Shown here one piece after another: positions 1 to 8,231 of a stretch of DNA of 64,000 nt. A program made the translations under genes and the position numbers. The notes below the pieces were generated by a model. The model saw nothing but the letters and a program-made list of their open reading frames with translations. It searched no databases and was not told the DNA's origin. The stretch covers positions 798,469 to 862,468 of the forward strand of contig JAIBBC010000003.1 in NCBI GenBank assembly GCA_019694875.1, read 5' to 3'. Source of the DNA: Cyclobacteriaceae bacterium. Lineage in GTDB: Bacteria; Bacteroidota; Bacteroidia; Cytophagales; Cyclobacteriaceae. Within the stretch, counting starts at the first letter, position 1, and each line of letters begins with the position of its first letter.

Positions 1-315
1 CGTAAGACTTATTACAATTTCCGGAATGGTCTCAGCCTTGTGTACAAGCATTGGGGCTCCGGACAACTGTTCTGGAAATTACCATTCAGGTTTTTTCTGG
101 ACTATGTGGCCGCTGGCAAATTTCTACTCTCGGGAAAAGGGGGCGATGCGCGTGCTGTGTTGCGCGCTCACTATCACTTCATTAAAAAATTCGGAAAAAA
201 TCGCGCCAAGCGAAACGCGTTAAAACAATTCCCCTTCACAACGAAAAACATTTACCCCCGATTAATCATTTGGGATCATTTTGTTCTGAAGAAGAACCGG
301 ATAACGGTAGATTAA
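1..315 (+). CDS. Glycosyltransferase family 2, C-terminal fragment
   Basis: Frame 1 is open from the first base of the window to a TAA at 313-315, so this is the 3' end of a gene that starts upstream. The first residues read RKTYYNFRNGL, which resembles the conserved region just after the catalytic domain of Bacteroidota family 2 glycosyltransferases (rhamnosyltransferase-like, acting on surface polysaccharide precursors at the inner membrane). A hydrophobic patch and a basic tail follow. The catalytic GT-A domain is outside the window, so donor and acceptor cannot be inferred. The stop overlaps the end of the convergent PspC-like gene by 4 bases. The family call is inference from a short C-terminal motif. 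Confidence 0.6.
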   Translation, partial: RKTYYNFRNGLSLVYKHWGSGQLFWKLPFRFFLDYVAAGKFLLSGKGGDARAVLRAHYHFIKKFGKNRAKRNALKQFPFTTKNIYPRLIIWDHFVLKKNRITVD

Positions 316-536
316 TAATCCCAGATCGGGTTACGCTTACGCAAGTACTTGCGGATGTTCATGATGAACGCAAGCGCAAGGTAAATCAACACCGGTGACC
401 CCAGCGTTAGAAAGGAAGCGTAAATAAAAAACAGCCGGATCTTTGAAGTGGCAATGCCCATCATCTCACCAAGCCGGTTGCAAACGCCAAACGCATAGCG
501 CTCAAAGAAAAACTGGATTTTATCTATCATTTTCAC
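312..536 (-). CDS. PspC domain-containing small membrane protein
   Basis: A 74-residue protein with the PspC family layout: a short amphipathic N-terminus, the signature around FGVCNRLGEMMGI at residues 16-28, then a hydrophobic segment of about 20 residues (about 36-58) and a basic C-terminus. PspC-like proteins sit in the inner membrane and in other bacteria take part in envelope stress responses; no other psp gene is visible here, so its role is inferred only from the family. The frame allows a GTG start at 536 or an ATG at 530, and neither has a clear ribosome binding site. It converges on the glycosyltransferase fragment with a 4-base overlap. Confidence 0.75.
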   Translation of the reverse strand: MKMIDKIQFFFERYAFGVCNRLGEMMGIATSKIRLFFIYASFLTLGSPVLIYLALAFIMNIRKYLRKRNPIWDY

Positions 537-719
537 ACAATTTACGCCCTCTCATCTTAAAATACGGTAGTTCAACGACCTAAACGTTCATTTACAAATA
601 TAAGGTTCGTCTAAACCTTAACCTCGGGTCAAAATCTTTATTTTTTGACTATAATTGCAAAAAAAACGATATAAACGTAGTTTTACTACCCGATTTAGAA
701 TTAACCAAATTAAAATCCA

Positions 720-2492
720 ATGAGAAAATTAGTTCACGTATTTCTGGTCGCTGGAGCCCTCGTAATGGCCGGTTGTACCTTGCCTAAGATGGTTAAAATG
801 GCCAAAGACCAAAACCTCACGGTTACGCCAAACCCTCTTGAACTCCATAACGATACAGTAGCATACGAAATGTCGGCTACCCTCCCTGTTAAGATGCTGA
901 AGAAAGGTACTGTTTACACGGTAAACTCTTTCTACAAGTATGGCGAGCAGGAAAAAGCACTCGATCCGGTTGCATTTAAGGCAGAAGATTATCCGAATGC
1001 TGCTACGGAACAGCCTACATTGACTAAAAAATTCTCATTCCCTTACGAAAACGCCATGAAAGTAGGTGTTTTGGAAGTTGAGGGTGTAGCTACAAAAGGC
1101 ACAAAATCAAAAGTAACCCCTCGCTTGCAGGTGGCAACCGGTATCATCACAACATCACGTTTGGTGAAGCCCGTAGCTTACGCTGCTTATGCAGGACACG
1201 GCTATAACAACCAGGAAGAACTTGTTCCGGTTGTAATTCCTGATTTCATTTTCGAACAAGGAAGATCAGTACTCAGAACAACTGAAATTAAGAGCGCAAA
1301 AGGTAAGCAACTTGATGCTTTTATCGCAGCTAAGAACGTAACCCGCACAGTAACCATCACCGGTACACACTCACCTGAAGGTGCTGAGCGTATCAACGCA
1401 AAACTTTCTCCGGATCGCGCTGCCGCAATCGAAAAGTACTACCGTCAGCAAATGAAGAAATACGACTACAAAGGAAAAGCTGATTCAATTCAGTTTATCC
1501 TGAAGCCTGTAGTAGAAGACTGGACTGGTTTCAAGAATGCTTTGGCATCTTACGATGGTATCTCTTTTGAGCAGAAGTCTGAATACATGAACATCATCAA
1601 CGGTGGTGGCTCATTCGAAGATCAGGAAAAGCAAATGAAGAAGCTTTCTACGTACAAGAAAGTATTCAAAGATGTATACCCTAAACTGAGAACAGCTAAG
1701 ACTGAAATCCTTACGCTGAAAGACAAGAAGACAGATGCTGAAATCGCAGTATTGTCGAAGCAGGTTGCTTCAGGCTCACTGTCAGCTGATACCCTGTCTC
1801 TCGAAGAATTGCTGTACTCTGCAACATTGACTCCTTCATTGGATGAGAAAGCTGCTATCTACACAGCCGCAACCAAGAAAGGAACTAACAGCTGGGTTGC
1901 ATATAACAACTTAGGCGCTGTGTACATCGCACAGGCTATCGAAAATCCTTCTAATGCGGCTTCTTTGGCTGACAAAGCCAAAGCTCAGCTTGACCTTGCA
2001 GCTAAAATTCAGGAAGCCCCTGAAGTTCATGCTAACCTTGCTTCAGTTGAAATGTTGAGAGGCAATGCTCGCGCTGCCTACGGACACGCTGTAAAAGCTT
2101 CAGGATTAAGCGGAGATAACGCTGCCGGACTGAATGGTGTGAAGGGTTCTGCTGAAATCGTGATGGCGAAATACAGCGCTGCTGTTAGCTCAGAAGCTGC
2201 TGCTGCCAACACAGCCGATAACCTGTACAACAAAGGTCTCGCTCAGGTGTTAAACAAGGATTACCAAAACGCTCTTACTTCTTTCAAAGAAGCTACCAAG
2301 CTTAACCCTAACCATGCATGGGCATACTACGGTGCAGCGATCGCTTCTGCGAGAATGAGCAACGAAAGCGGTGTAACTTCTAACCTGACAAGTGCTGCAA
2401 AGGCTGATCCTTCTATCAAAGAAGCAGCTTTGTCTGACCTGGAGTTCGCTAAATACCAGACAAGCGAGTCTTTCCGCAACGCATTGAAATAA
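720..2492 (+). CDS. Lipoprotein with OmpA-like and TPR domains
   Basis: A 590-residue protein with a lipoprotein signal peptide (VMAGC, lipidated Cys19). After an N-terminal beta-rich region, residues about 170-245 have an OmpA-like peptidoglycan-binding pattern (FIFEQGRSVLR, then ITGTHSPEGAE and a LSPDRAAAIE helix), although the usual GHTD is replaced by GTHS. The C-terminal third contains tetratricopeptide-type helices, clearest around residues 395-420 and 505-550. It probably anchors to the outer membrane inner leaflet and contacts peptidoglycan while offering a TPR surface to partners. Codon choice looks strongly biased, which may mean high expression. It stands alone and ends at a good intrinsic terminator. 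The exact function is unknown. Confidence 0.8.
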   Translation: MRKLVHVFLVAGALVMAGCTLPKMVKMAKDQNLTVTPNPLELHNDTVAYEMSATLPVKMLKKGTVYTVNSFYKYGEQEKALDPVAFKAEDYPNAATEQPTLTKKFSFPYENAMKVGVLEVEGVATKGTKSKVTPRLQVATGIITTSRLVKPVAYAAYAGHGYNNQEELVPVVIPDFIFEQGRSVLRTTEIKSAKGKQLDAFIAAKNVTRTVTITGTHSPEGAERINAKLSPDRAAAIEKYYRQQMKKYDYKGKADSIQFILKPVVEDWTGFKNALASYDGISFEQKSEYMNIINGGGSFEDQEKQMKKLSTYKKVFKDVYPKLRTAKTEILTLKDKKTDAEIAVLSKQVASGSLSADTLSLEELLYSATLTPSLDEKAAIYTAATKKGTNSWVAYNNLGAVYIAQAIENPSNAASLADKAKAQLDLAAKIQEAPEVHANLASVEMLRGNARAAYGHAVKASGLSGDNAAGLNGVKGSAEIVMAKYSAAVSSEAAAANTADNLYNKGLAQVLNKDYQNALTSFKEATKLNPNHAWAYYGAAIASARMSNESGVTSNLTSAAKADPSIKEAALSDLEFAKYQTSESFRNALK

Positions 2493-2517
2493 TTGAGATA
2501 ATCATTGGATTAAAAAG

Positions 2518-2548
2518 GCCCTGGCAATTTTTGTCAGGGCTTTTTTTT
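2518..2548 (+). terminator. Intrinsic terminator after the TPR lipoprotein gene
   Basis: GCCCTGGCA pairs with TGTCAGGGC (one G-U pair) around a short T-rich loop and is followed by eight T residues, 26 bases after the stop codon. Confidence 0.85.
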
Positions 2549-2595
2549 ATGCTCTTTGGCATTGTCCGGGTCGACACAGACAACGGATTATTTAT

Positions 2596-2626
2596 TTTGT
2601 CAAACGCCTAACAGACGTTATTTTTA
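2596..2626 (+). promoter_or_regulatory. Predicted Bacteroidota-type promoter of pdhB
   Basis: TTTG at 2596-2599, a 19-bp spacer and TATTTTTA at 2619-2626, which matches seven of eight positions of the TAnnTTTG -7 element. The start codon lies 60 bases downstream. This is a pattern match only. Confidence 0.5.
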
Positions 2627-2686
2627 CGCCTGCTTAAAACAGCGGGCCGGCCCTATTCATTAAAATCGGCCAATATTTTTACTACT

Positions 2687-3667
2687 ATGAGAGAAATCCA
2701 GTTCAGAGAGGCCCTTCGCGAAGCCATGAGCGAAGAAATGCGCAGAGACCCGAAGGTATTCCTGATGGGCGAAGAGGTAGCCGAGTATAACGGTGCCTAT
2801 AAGGTGAGCCAGGGCATGCTGGAGGAATTTGGACCTGAACGTGTGATCGACACTCCAATTGCCGAACTCGGTTTTGCAGGCATCGGTGTTGGTGCAGCCA
2901 TGAACGGCTTACGGCCGATTATCGAGTTCATGACTTTCAACTTCTCGCTGGTAGCAATCGATCCGGTTATCAACTCGGCCGCAAAGATGCTCTCGATGTC
3001 GGCAGGACAATACGGTTGCCCGATGGTATTCCGCGGCCCTACCGGGAACGCAGGCCAACTGGGTGCACAACACTCTCAGAACTTCGAAAACTGGTTCGCA
3101 AATACCCCAGGCTTAAAGGTAGTTGTGCCATCAAACCCGTATGATGCAAAAGGGTTATTGAAAACTTCGATTCGCGATAACGATCCGGTGATTTTCATGG
3201 AAAGCGAATTGATGTACGGTGATAAAGGGGAAGTTCCAACAGAAGAATATCTTATCCCAATCGGCCTTGCCGATGTAAAACGTCAGGGCACGGATGTTAC
3301 CATTGTTTCGTTCGGCAAGATCATGAAAGTCGCACTTGCTGCAGCAGCAGAACTGGAGAAAGATAATATCTCATGCGAGGTCATTGATCTAAGAACTGTT
3401 CGACCGATCGATTACGACACGGTTGTGGAATCGGTGAAGAAAACAAATCGTTTGGTGATTGTTGAAGAAGCGTGGCCACTTGCCTCCATCTCAACCGAAA
3501 TTGCGTACCACGTGCAAAAGCATGCATTTGATTATCTCGATGCACCGGTACAGCGTGTAACCAGCGCAGACGTGCCACTCCCCTATGCTCCTACATTGAT
3601 ACAGGCAATCCTGCCAAGCGTTGAGAAAACAGTAAAGGCTGTCAAGGCAGTGATGTACCGCGATTGA
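2687..3667 (+). CDS. pdhB: Pyruvate dehydrogenase E1 component, beta subunit
   Basis: A 326-residue protein, the usual E1-beta length, with the N-terminal transketolase-like pyrimidine-binding domain (EEVAEYNGAYKVSQG near residues 28-42, then DTPIAE and GFAGIGVGAA) and the C-terminal transketolase domain (VIDLRTVRPID, VEEAWP). With E1-alpha it forms the thiamine-diphosphate enzyme that decarboxylates pyruvate and acetylates the lipoyl group of E2. The alpha and E2 genes are not adjacent, so this is a stand-alone beta gene with its own promoter and terminator. A branched-chain 2-oxoacid E1-beta is possible, but similarity to the pyruvate type looks stronger. Confidence 0.93.
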   Translation: MREIQFREALREAMSEEMRRDPKVFLMGEEVAEYNGAYKVSQGMLEEFGPERVIDTPIAELGFAGIGVGAAMNGLRPIIEFMTFNFSLVAIDPVINSAAKMLSMSAGQYGCPMVFRGPTGNAGQLGAQHSQNFENWFANTPGLKVVVPSNPYDAKGLLKTSIRDNDPVIFMESELMYGDKGEVPTEEYLIPIGLADVKRQGTDVTIVSFGKIMKVALAAAAELEKDNISCEVIDLRTVRPIDYDTVVESVKKTNRLVIVEEAWPLASISTEIAYHVQKHAFDYLDAPVQRVTSADVPLPYAPTLIQAILPSVEKTVKAVKAVMYRD

Positions 3668-3690
3668 TTTAACAGATAACTTCAAACAAA

Positions 3691-3721
3691 AATCGCGACC
3701 AGATCAGTCGCGATTTTTTTA
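3691..3721. terminator. Bidirectional terminator between pdhB and the repeat-protein gene
   Basis: ATCGCGAC pairs perfectly with GTCGCGAT around a 7-base loop. It has a T-run on the plus side and an A-run (T on the minus strand) on the other, so it can serve both convergent genes. Confidence 0.85.
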
Positions 3722-3741
3722 CCTTTTTCTAATCAGGATGT

Positions 3742-4158
3742 TTATATCGAAGACGCTTCCTTCACCCAACCATCGCGTCTTTTTTTCCAGGTTTCAGTAA
3801 CACCCTCCCATTTCGTGTACGTTTCAAATTCGACCATCAGTTTAGCTACCGCAGAATAGGAAGCTGCTGAATTGCACGAGCTGATCCAGCGATCGCGGGC
3901 AGTTTCCCATCGCTTGTCTACCGCAGCCCAGGTTACATAGGTCTCAAACTCAGCGAGCAGTTTGCCAAGCACCAGAGGTGTTTTGGCTGCTTTTACTTCA
4001 TTGATCCAGTCTGTGCGCCTGCTTTTCCATTGCGCATCAACGGCCTCCCATTTTACTGCAGTTTCGAATTCCACCAGAAGTGCGGGTAGTTTTACCTGTT
4101 GTGCCGATACACTTGTAAACACAAGCAGAATCAGCAACGATGTAATTAACTTTTTCAT
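3742..4158 (-). CDS. Secreted protein made of three 40-residue Trp-rich repeats
   Basis: A 138-residue protein with a cleavable signal peptide (MKKLITSL to SAQ, residues 1-20). The mature part is three tandem units with an exact period of 40: the EFET motif falls at residues 30, 70 and 110, followed at fixed spacing by Trp (37, 77, 117), Val (40, 80, 120), Trp (44, 84, 124), Arg (48, 88, 128) and Trp (51, 91, 131). It is probably periplasmic or secreted, with each unit likely a small helical module. I do not recognise the family and assign no function. It is monocistronic and convergent with pdhB across a shared terminator. Confidence 0.85.
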   Translation of the reverse strand: MKKLITSLLILLVFTSVSAQQVKLPALLVEFETAVKWEAVDAQWKSRRTDWINEVKAAKTPLVLGKLLAEFETYVTWAAVDKRWETARDRWISSCNSAASYSAVAKLMVEFETYTKWEGVTETWKKRRDGWVKEASSI

Positions 4159-4212
4159 GTAAGCAAGGGTTTACAGAAAGATACGACATCTTTTTCACGG
4201 ATTCCGCAGAAA

Positions 4213-5316
4213 CTAAACCTTGATGTAAATCTTCTTTCTATCGAGAATATAACCTACCCCCCAGCATAACAGCATCCACGAAACAGCAAACAGTAAAGAC
4301 CCTACATACGGTCCGGCCGTGGCACGAAAGATGTTTTCGAACGCCCACCGGGCCACCGATACATCTCCTGCGGGGATGACATATAATAAAATGATACCCA
4401 CTTCCGAAAGCAAGTAGATGAACAATGTATTTCTTCCGAACACTTCAAAGAAATAAGTCCAGTGCTTCTTTTGCCGGATATCGACTATAAAAATCAGAAT
4501 TGACAGTATGAATAAATTAATGCCCACAGTATACAGTACAAACGAGCTCGTCCAGAGTTTTTTATTGATGGGGAACACCACATCCCACGCCAGTGCAGTA
4601 AAAACCAAAAATGCGCCATACACCATCAACGTGCCGATAGCTTCAAAAGAATTTCCCTTACGCCGAATAAACTTCCCCGCGAGATAACCTGCCAGCACAT
4701 TGACAATAGCCGGTAGCGTGCTTAAAATGCCTTCGGGATCAAACGCAATGCCTTCGCCATGGTACATATGATTTGCACCGAGGATAAATTTGTCGAGCCT
4801 GATCCCTGCATTGCCTTCGAGGGAATAGTCTCCAAAAGAGTACATAATCATCCAGTATCCAAGCAACGCCACAACGCTAAACCATACAGCGCCTTTCTCC
4901 TTCCCGTAAAAAAGAATCAGGGAAGCAAAGCAATAGCCCAGTGCAATACGTTGCAGCACGCCCATGATCCGGGTATCCGCGAGCGAATTGAATACCATAT
5001 TGCCGTTCTCGAAATGAAAAAACGGAAACCAGTACATCAGAAATCCCAGCAGGAAAATAAGGACAGTTCGTTTAAATACTTTTTTGAAAAATTCCGCTGA
5101 ACCTTTCGCAGCGTACTTTTCGAGGCTGAAACTCATGGCGTTCCCTACCACAAACATGAAAGTCGGAAATACCAAGTCTGTTGGCGTAAATCCGTGCCAT
5201 TGCGCATGAAGCAACGGGGCGAACGTAGTGCCCCAGTCGCCCGGTGTATTAACGATAATCATCAGCGTGACGGTAAGGCCGCGCATCACATCGATTGAGA
5301 GGTAACGGTTATTCAT
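4213..5316 (-). CDS. Heparan-alpha-glucosaminide N-acetyltransferase-like membrane protein
   Basis: A 367-residue polytopic protein from the ATG at 5316; the frame opens 13 codons earlier but the family N-terminus is RYLSIDVMRGL, which begins right after this Met. About ten hydrophobic segments are visible. Diagnostic motifs are SIDVMRG, FTPTDLVFPTFMFVVG with the conserved Asp, and the C-terminal FGRNTLFIYLLSE. This is the DUF5009/NagX family related to lysosomal HGSNAT, whose members move acetyl groups across a membrane to amino sugars. The bacterial substrate is unknown. It has no operon partner here. Confidence 0.85.
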   Translation of the reverse strand: MNNRYLSIDVMRGLTVTLMIIVNTPGDWGTTFAPLLHAQWHGFTPTDLVFPTFMFVVGNAMSFSLEKYAAKGSAEFFKKVFKRTVLIFLLGFLMYWFPFFHFENGNMVFNSLADTRIMGVLQRIALGYCFASLILFYGKEKGAVWFSVVALLGYWMIMYSFGDYSLEGNAGIRLDKFILGANHMYHGEGIAFDPEGILSTLPAIVNVLAGYLAGKFIRRKGNSFEAIGTLMVYGAFLVFTALAWDVVFPINKKLWTSSFVLYTVGINLFILSILIFIVDIRQKKHWTYFFEVFGRNTLFIYLLSEVGIILLYVIPAGDVSVARWAFENIFRATAGPYVGSLLFAVSWMLLCWGVGYILDRKKIYIKV

Positions 5317-5376
5317 TGAGGGAATTCTATTGTTAAAGTAACAAACGTGCGTCAATCCAAAAAATACACCGTACGT

Positions 5377-6159
5377 TTATTGACCAACCAGTTGTTTGTG
5401 GCTTTTCATCGATATGATTCGTTTGATGACCATCGACTCAATCTCATTCCCGTCACGGTCACGGGCGCGCACGAAAAAGCCTACCCCTTTCATGTAAATG
5501 CCTTCATGGCGTTCCTTTGCCAGGGCGATATATTTTATATTTGCCTCTCCATACGCGCCAGCCCTGGAAACACTCCAGGTTTGATGCGTATTAATCTCAT
5601 AAAACTCTGTGGTATCGGTATCGAAGGTGATAAAACCTTCAACCGTATAAAGCCTCGACCTGCGCTTAAGCGTATAGCGATCGTCAGGTGCAACGCGATT
5701 ATGATTTTTATCTACCTGTATCAAATCGCCTAATTCCCCTGTTTTAAAAAACAGCTCATTTGTTTTAAACATTTCAAACAGCTTTTTGGAATACGCTGTT
5801 TTACCACCGGTTAAGCCGGGGCCATCCGTTCCGTATACAGCAGACTTTTTATTCTTGATCTCGACAATATTGCCTACGTCAGAAGCGCCCAGCAGAATTG
5901 TGTATTGTCCGTTACTCGACAGAAACAACCTGTCTTCAAAACTCACAAACTCTTCCAGTGTTCGGTAAGACGATGGTAAACCCACAGCGCCCTGAAGCAA
6001 CGAAAGTTCGATGATAATGTCGTTGCCTGCGTCTGAACGCACAACGCCTTCGTAAGTCCACCATTCTTCGGGTTGCGTTGCTACCGGCAATTCAGATTCG
6101 GATGAATTTTCGGTTTTACACGCTGCACAGAGAATAAAAAGTACAACGGCTTTTTTCAT
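5377..6159 (-). CDS. Putative lipoprotein, NlpE-like N-terminal region
   Basis: A 260-residue protein if begun at the ATG at 6159, which gives a compact lipoprotein signal (MKKAVVLFILCAAC, lipidated Cys at about residue 14); the TTG and ATG at 6183 and 6180 would leave an untypical N-terminus. Residues 30-130 have the look of the NlpE copper-resistance/envelope-sensor fold (TYEGVVRSDAG.DIIIELSLL), but the CxxC motif of E. coli NlpE is absent. The C-terminal part is beta-rich. It faces the small gene at 6214 across a 54-base region that contains a perfect 18-bp palindrome. The family is uncertain. Confidence 0.7.
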   Translation of the reverse strand: MKKAVVLFILCAACKTENSSESELPVATQPEEWWTYEGVVRSDAGNDIIIELSLLQGAVGLPSSYRTLEEFVSFEDRLFLSSNGQYTILLGASDVGNIVEIKNKKSAVYGTDGPGLTGGKTAYSKKLFEMFKTNELFFKTGELGDLIQVDKNHNRVAPDDRYTLKRRSRLYTVEGFITFDTDTTEFYEINTHQTWSVSRAGAYGEANIKYIALAKERHEGIYMKGVGFFVRARDRDGNEIESMVIKRIISMKSHKQLVGQ

Positions 6160-6190
6160 AAGCTGTCTGTATATTCGCATCAAACGAATA

Positions 6191-6208
6191 TAACTAAAAT
6201 TTTAGTTA
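6191..6208. promoter_or_regulatory. 18-bp perfect palindrome in a divergent intergenic region
   Basis: TAACTAAAATTTTAGTTA is its own reverse complement and lies between the start of the minus-strand lipoprotein gene (6159) and the plus-strand start at 6214. Its placement and symmetry suit an operator for a dimeric regulator; no regulator gene is adjacent. Confidence 0.4.
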
Positions 6209-6213
6209 ATAGT

Positions 6214-6555
6214 ATGCGGAGCGGTTTAAAGCCTGATGCAGGGCAGCGAAAAACATTTAAAGCCATATTCGTGCGACTGGGTAAAAAATCTGGCTTCAGG
6301 GGCCGTTCCGAAGAGACAATCTTGCTGAAAAACGTAACAGATGCTGGAACCGGTAAAGTATTAACCGATCATGCATGGCTGAACCTCACCGAAAGCTTTC
6401 TGGCTGCCGGCATTCGGGAAGGGATGGCAATAGAATTCGAAGCCCGCATTAAAGAATACACGAAAGGTTATATAAACAAGCGGTACAATATCGATCAGCA
6501 AAAAAAGGATTTCAGATTGTCGCATCCGACCAAATTCAGAGTTGCAACATCGTAG
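6214..6555 (+). CDS. Conserved hypothetical protein, possibly OB-fold-like
   Basis: A 113-residue soluble protein with no signal peptide and no membrane segment. The pattern RKTFKAIFVRLGKKSGFRGRSEETILLKNV, then DHAWLNLT, GMAIEFEARIKEYTKGY and a C-terminal DFRLSHPTKFRV suggests a small beta-barrel. I recall similar uncharacterised proteins in other bacteria and archaea, but cannot name a characterised family. The many basic residues would allow nucleic acid binding; that is speculation. It starts at ATG 6214, only 6 bases after the palindrome. Confidence 0.6.
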   Translation: MRSGLKPDAGQRKTFKAIFVRLGKKSGFRGRSEETILLKNVTDAGTGKVLTDHAWLNLTESFLAAGIREGMAIEFEARIKEYTKGYINKRYNIDQQKKDFRLSHPTKFRVATS

Positions 6556-6763
6556 CAACTGATTTGAAAAGGGGCCTGCATGACCCGCATTGGGCCGAAA
6601 AAGGTTGCATAAAAAAATTATTTATTTTTTGGTTTCCTCCGGGTTTGATGCACGATAGATGTGCAAAAAAACTTACCCTCATGTGATACAACAGCAACAG
6701 TTGTCAGTTTAAAAGCCTCGCGCTTTCAAAATTTTTCACATTAAACAAACCTAAAAAACAAGT

Positions 6764-6880
6764 ATGATCAGATTAGCCCTGGCAGTCGGATTTCTGGCTG
6801 TGTTCGGCATTGTAGCGTACGTTATCGTGCTGCTCGTGACCGACTATTTCTCAAACAAAAACAAACAACAAAACCCCTAA
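6764..6880 (+). CDS. 38-residue single-span membrane peptide upstream of the SPFH gene
   Basis: ATG at 6764, TAA at 6878-6880, giving a 38-residue peptide: two N-terminal residues and an Arg, a continuous hydrophobic span at about residues 4-25, then a polar Asn/Lys/Gln-rich tail. It ends 13 bases before the SPFH gene start, in the same direction, which suggests co-transcription. The length and composition are those of a small inner-membrane protein of the kind that can modulate a membrane complex. No homologue is recognised, and the evidence is composition and context only. Confidence 0.55.
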   Translation: MIRLALAVGFLAVFGIVAYVIVLLVTDYFSNKNKQQNP

Positions 6881-6893
6881 CCCTAAAACAACT

Positions 6894-8153
6894 ATGGAAA
6901 ACAACCAGTCATTTTTCAATTCAACAAACAAAAAACGCATCGTCTCAGGTATTGTCGTAATCATCCTGTTTGTGCTGTTCTTGATTGTAAACCCCTTTTC
7001 ATGGAACGATGCGGGTAACCGTACAGTGGTCGAGCGTACGAACGGTGAGCAGATCGTTCAGTTTGCACCCGGTATTTTTTACGCAGGTTTCTTTGCGAAA
7101 GAAAAAGAGTGGCCGAACCAGATTTCGGTAACGTATCAAAGCGATGCTGCCGAACTTACACTGGAAGACAACGGTATTGAAGTTGGTAAAATCATGATCC
7201 GCTTCAGCGATGCCACAACCGCGGATGTAAAGGGCATTACGCAGTTTATTTTGCCCTCAGAAGAGAAGGAGATGATTTTGATTCACAACACCCACCGTAC
7301 GCCTCAGTCGCTCGTAATTAAGCGTCTGGCGCCTTACACAAAAGAGTGTTTGCAGTCGTCAGCCCAGTTGATGAGCAGTGAAAAGCACTATGGTGGTGGC
7401 CGTGCGCAGATGGCGCAGGATTTTATGGATCAGCTGAAGGAGGGTGTTTACCTGCTGAAAACGGAAGAGAATATTGTATACGATTCGCTTGAAAAGGAAA
7501 AAAAGCGAATCTATCAAACCGAGATTCAGTACGACAAAAAAACCTCCGCTCCGAAACGCAAACTTTCATCGATCAAAGAATACGGAATTACGGTGGCGGA
7601 TGCTGCGATTACCGATGTAGACTATGAGGATAAGGTCGACCAGAAACTGACGAAGATTATTGATGCTGCAACTAAGTCGGCCATCTCGAAGCAGGAATTG
7701 ATGACCGCGCAGCAGCAAACCCTGACTGCGAAAGCGAAAGGTGAGCAGGCTCTTGTTGAGATTGAGTACCAGCAGAAGCAGGAACAGACCCGTCAGGTAG
7801 TTGAGGCTGAGACGAAAGTAAAGGTGGCTGAGCAGGACAGGCTGCAGCAAAAGATTGCGTATGAAGGTTCGATTCTGGAAGCGAAGAAAATTAAAGAGCT
7901 GGCCGATGCGCAGGCGTATGCCCGCAGTAAAATTATGAAAGCTGACGGTGCCCTTGAGATGAAACTGAACGCACAGATTGAAGTCCAGAAGGTTTGGGCT
8001 GACGCGTTCAGCAAATACCAGGGAGCGATTGTTCCGCAGATTCAGACAGGTGGCGGAAGTTCGACCAACGGAGCTTTAAACTTCATGGATATCATGACGG
8101 CAAAAACCGCACGTGATTTCGCACTCGACATGAAACCAGTTCCGAATCAATAA
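6894..8153 (+). CDS. SPFH/Band 7 domain membrane protein
   Basis: A 419-residue protein with one N-terminal transmembrane helix (about residues 15-33) followed by an SPFH/Band 7 domain (about 40-230; GNRTVVERTNGEQIVQFAPGIFY) and a long Ala/Glu/Gln/Lys-rich coiled coil (about 255-350). This is the stomatin/prohibitin/flotillin/HflK-type architecture, forming large rings on the membrane that organise microdomains or control proteases. The tail has a Gly/Ser stretch (GGGSSTNG). A 38-residue membrane peptide gene sits just upstream and may be its partner. It ends at a clear hairpin terminator. Confidence 0.85.
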   Translation: MENNQSFFNSTNKKRIVSGIVVIILFVLFLIVNPFSWNDAGNRTVVERTNGEQIVQFAPGIFYAGFFAKEKEWPNQISVTYQSDAAELTLEDNGIEVGKIMIRFSDATTADVKGITQFILPSEEKEMILIHNTHRTPQSLVIKRLAPYTKECLQSSAQLMSSEKHYGGGRAQMAQDFMDQLKEGVYLLKTEENIVYDSLEKEKKRIYQTEIQYDKKTSAPKRKLSSIKEYGITVADAAITDVDYEDKVDQKLTKIIDAATKSAISKQELMTAQQQTLTAKAKGEQALVEIEYQQKQEQTRQVVEAETKVKVAEQDRLQQKIAYEGSILEAKKIKELADAQAYARSKIMKADGALEMKLNAQIEVQKVWADAFSKYQGAIVPQIQTGGGSSTNGALNFMDIMTAKTARDFALDMKPVPNQ

Positions 8154-8183
8154 ATCGGACACCCGATAAAGCAGTATAAAGCA

Positions 8184-8212
8184 AAAGAGCGGATAATCTC
8201 CGCTCTTTTTTT
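8184..8212 (+). terminator. Intrinsic terminator after the SPFH gene
   Basis: AAAGAGCGG pairs with CCGCTCTTT around a 7-base loop and runs into a T-tract. The left flank is A-rich, so it may also work weakly for the convergent porin gene. Confidence 0.8.
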
Positions 8213-8231
8213 ATGCTTGAAATTTTATCTT

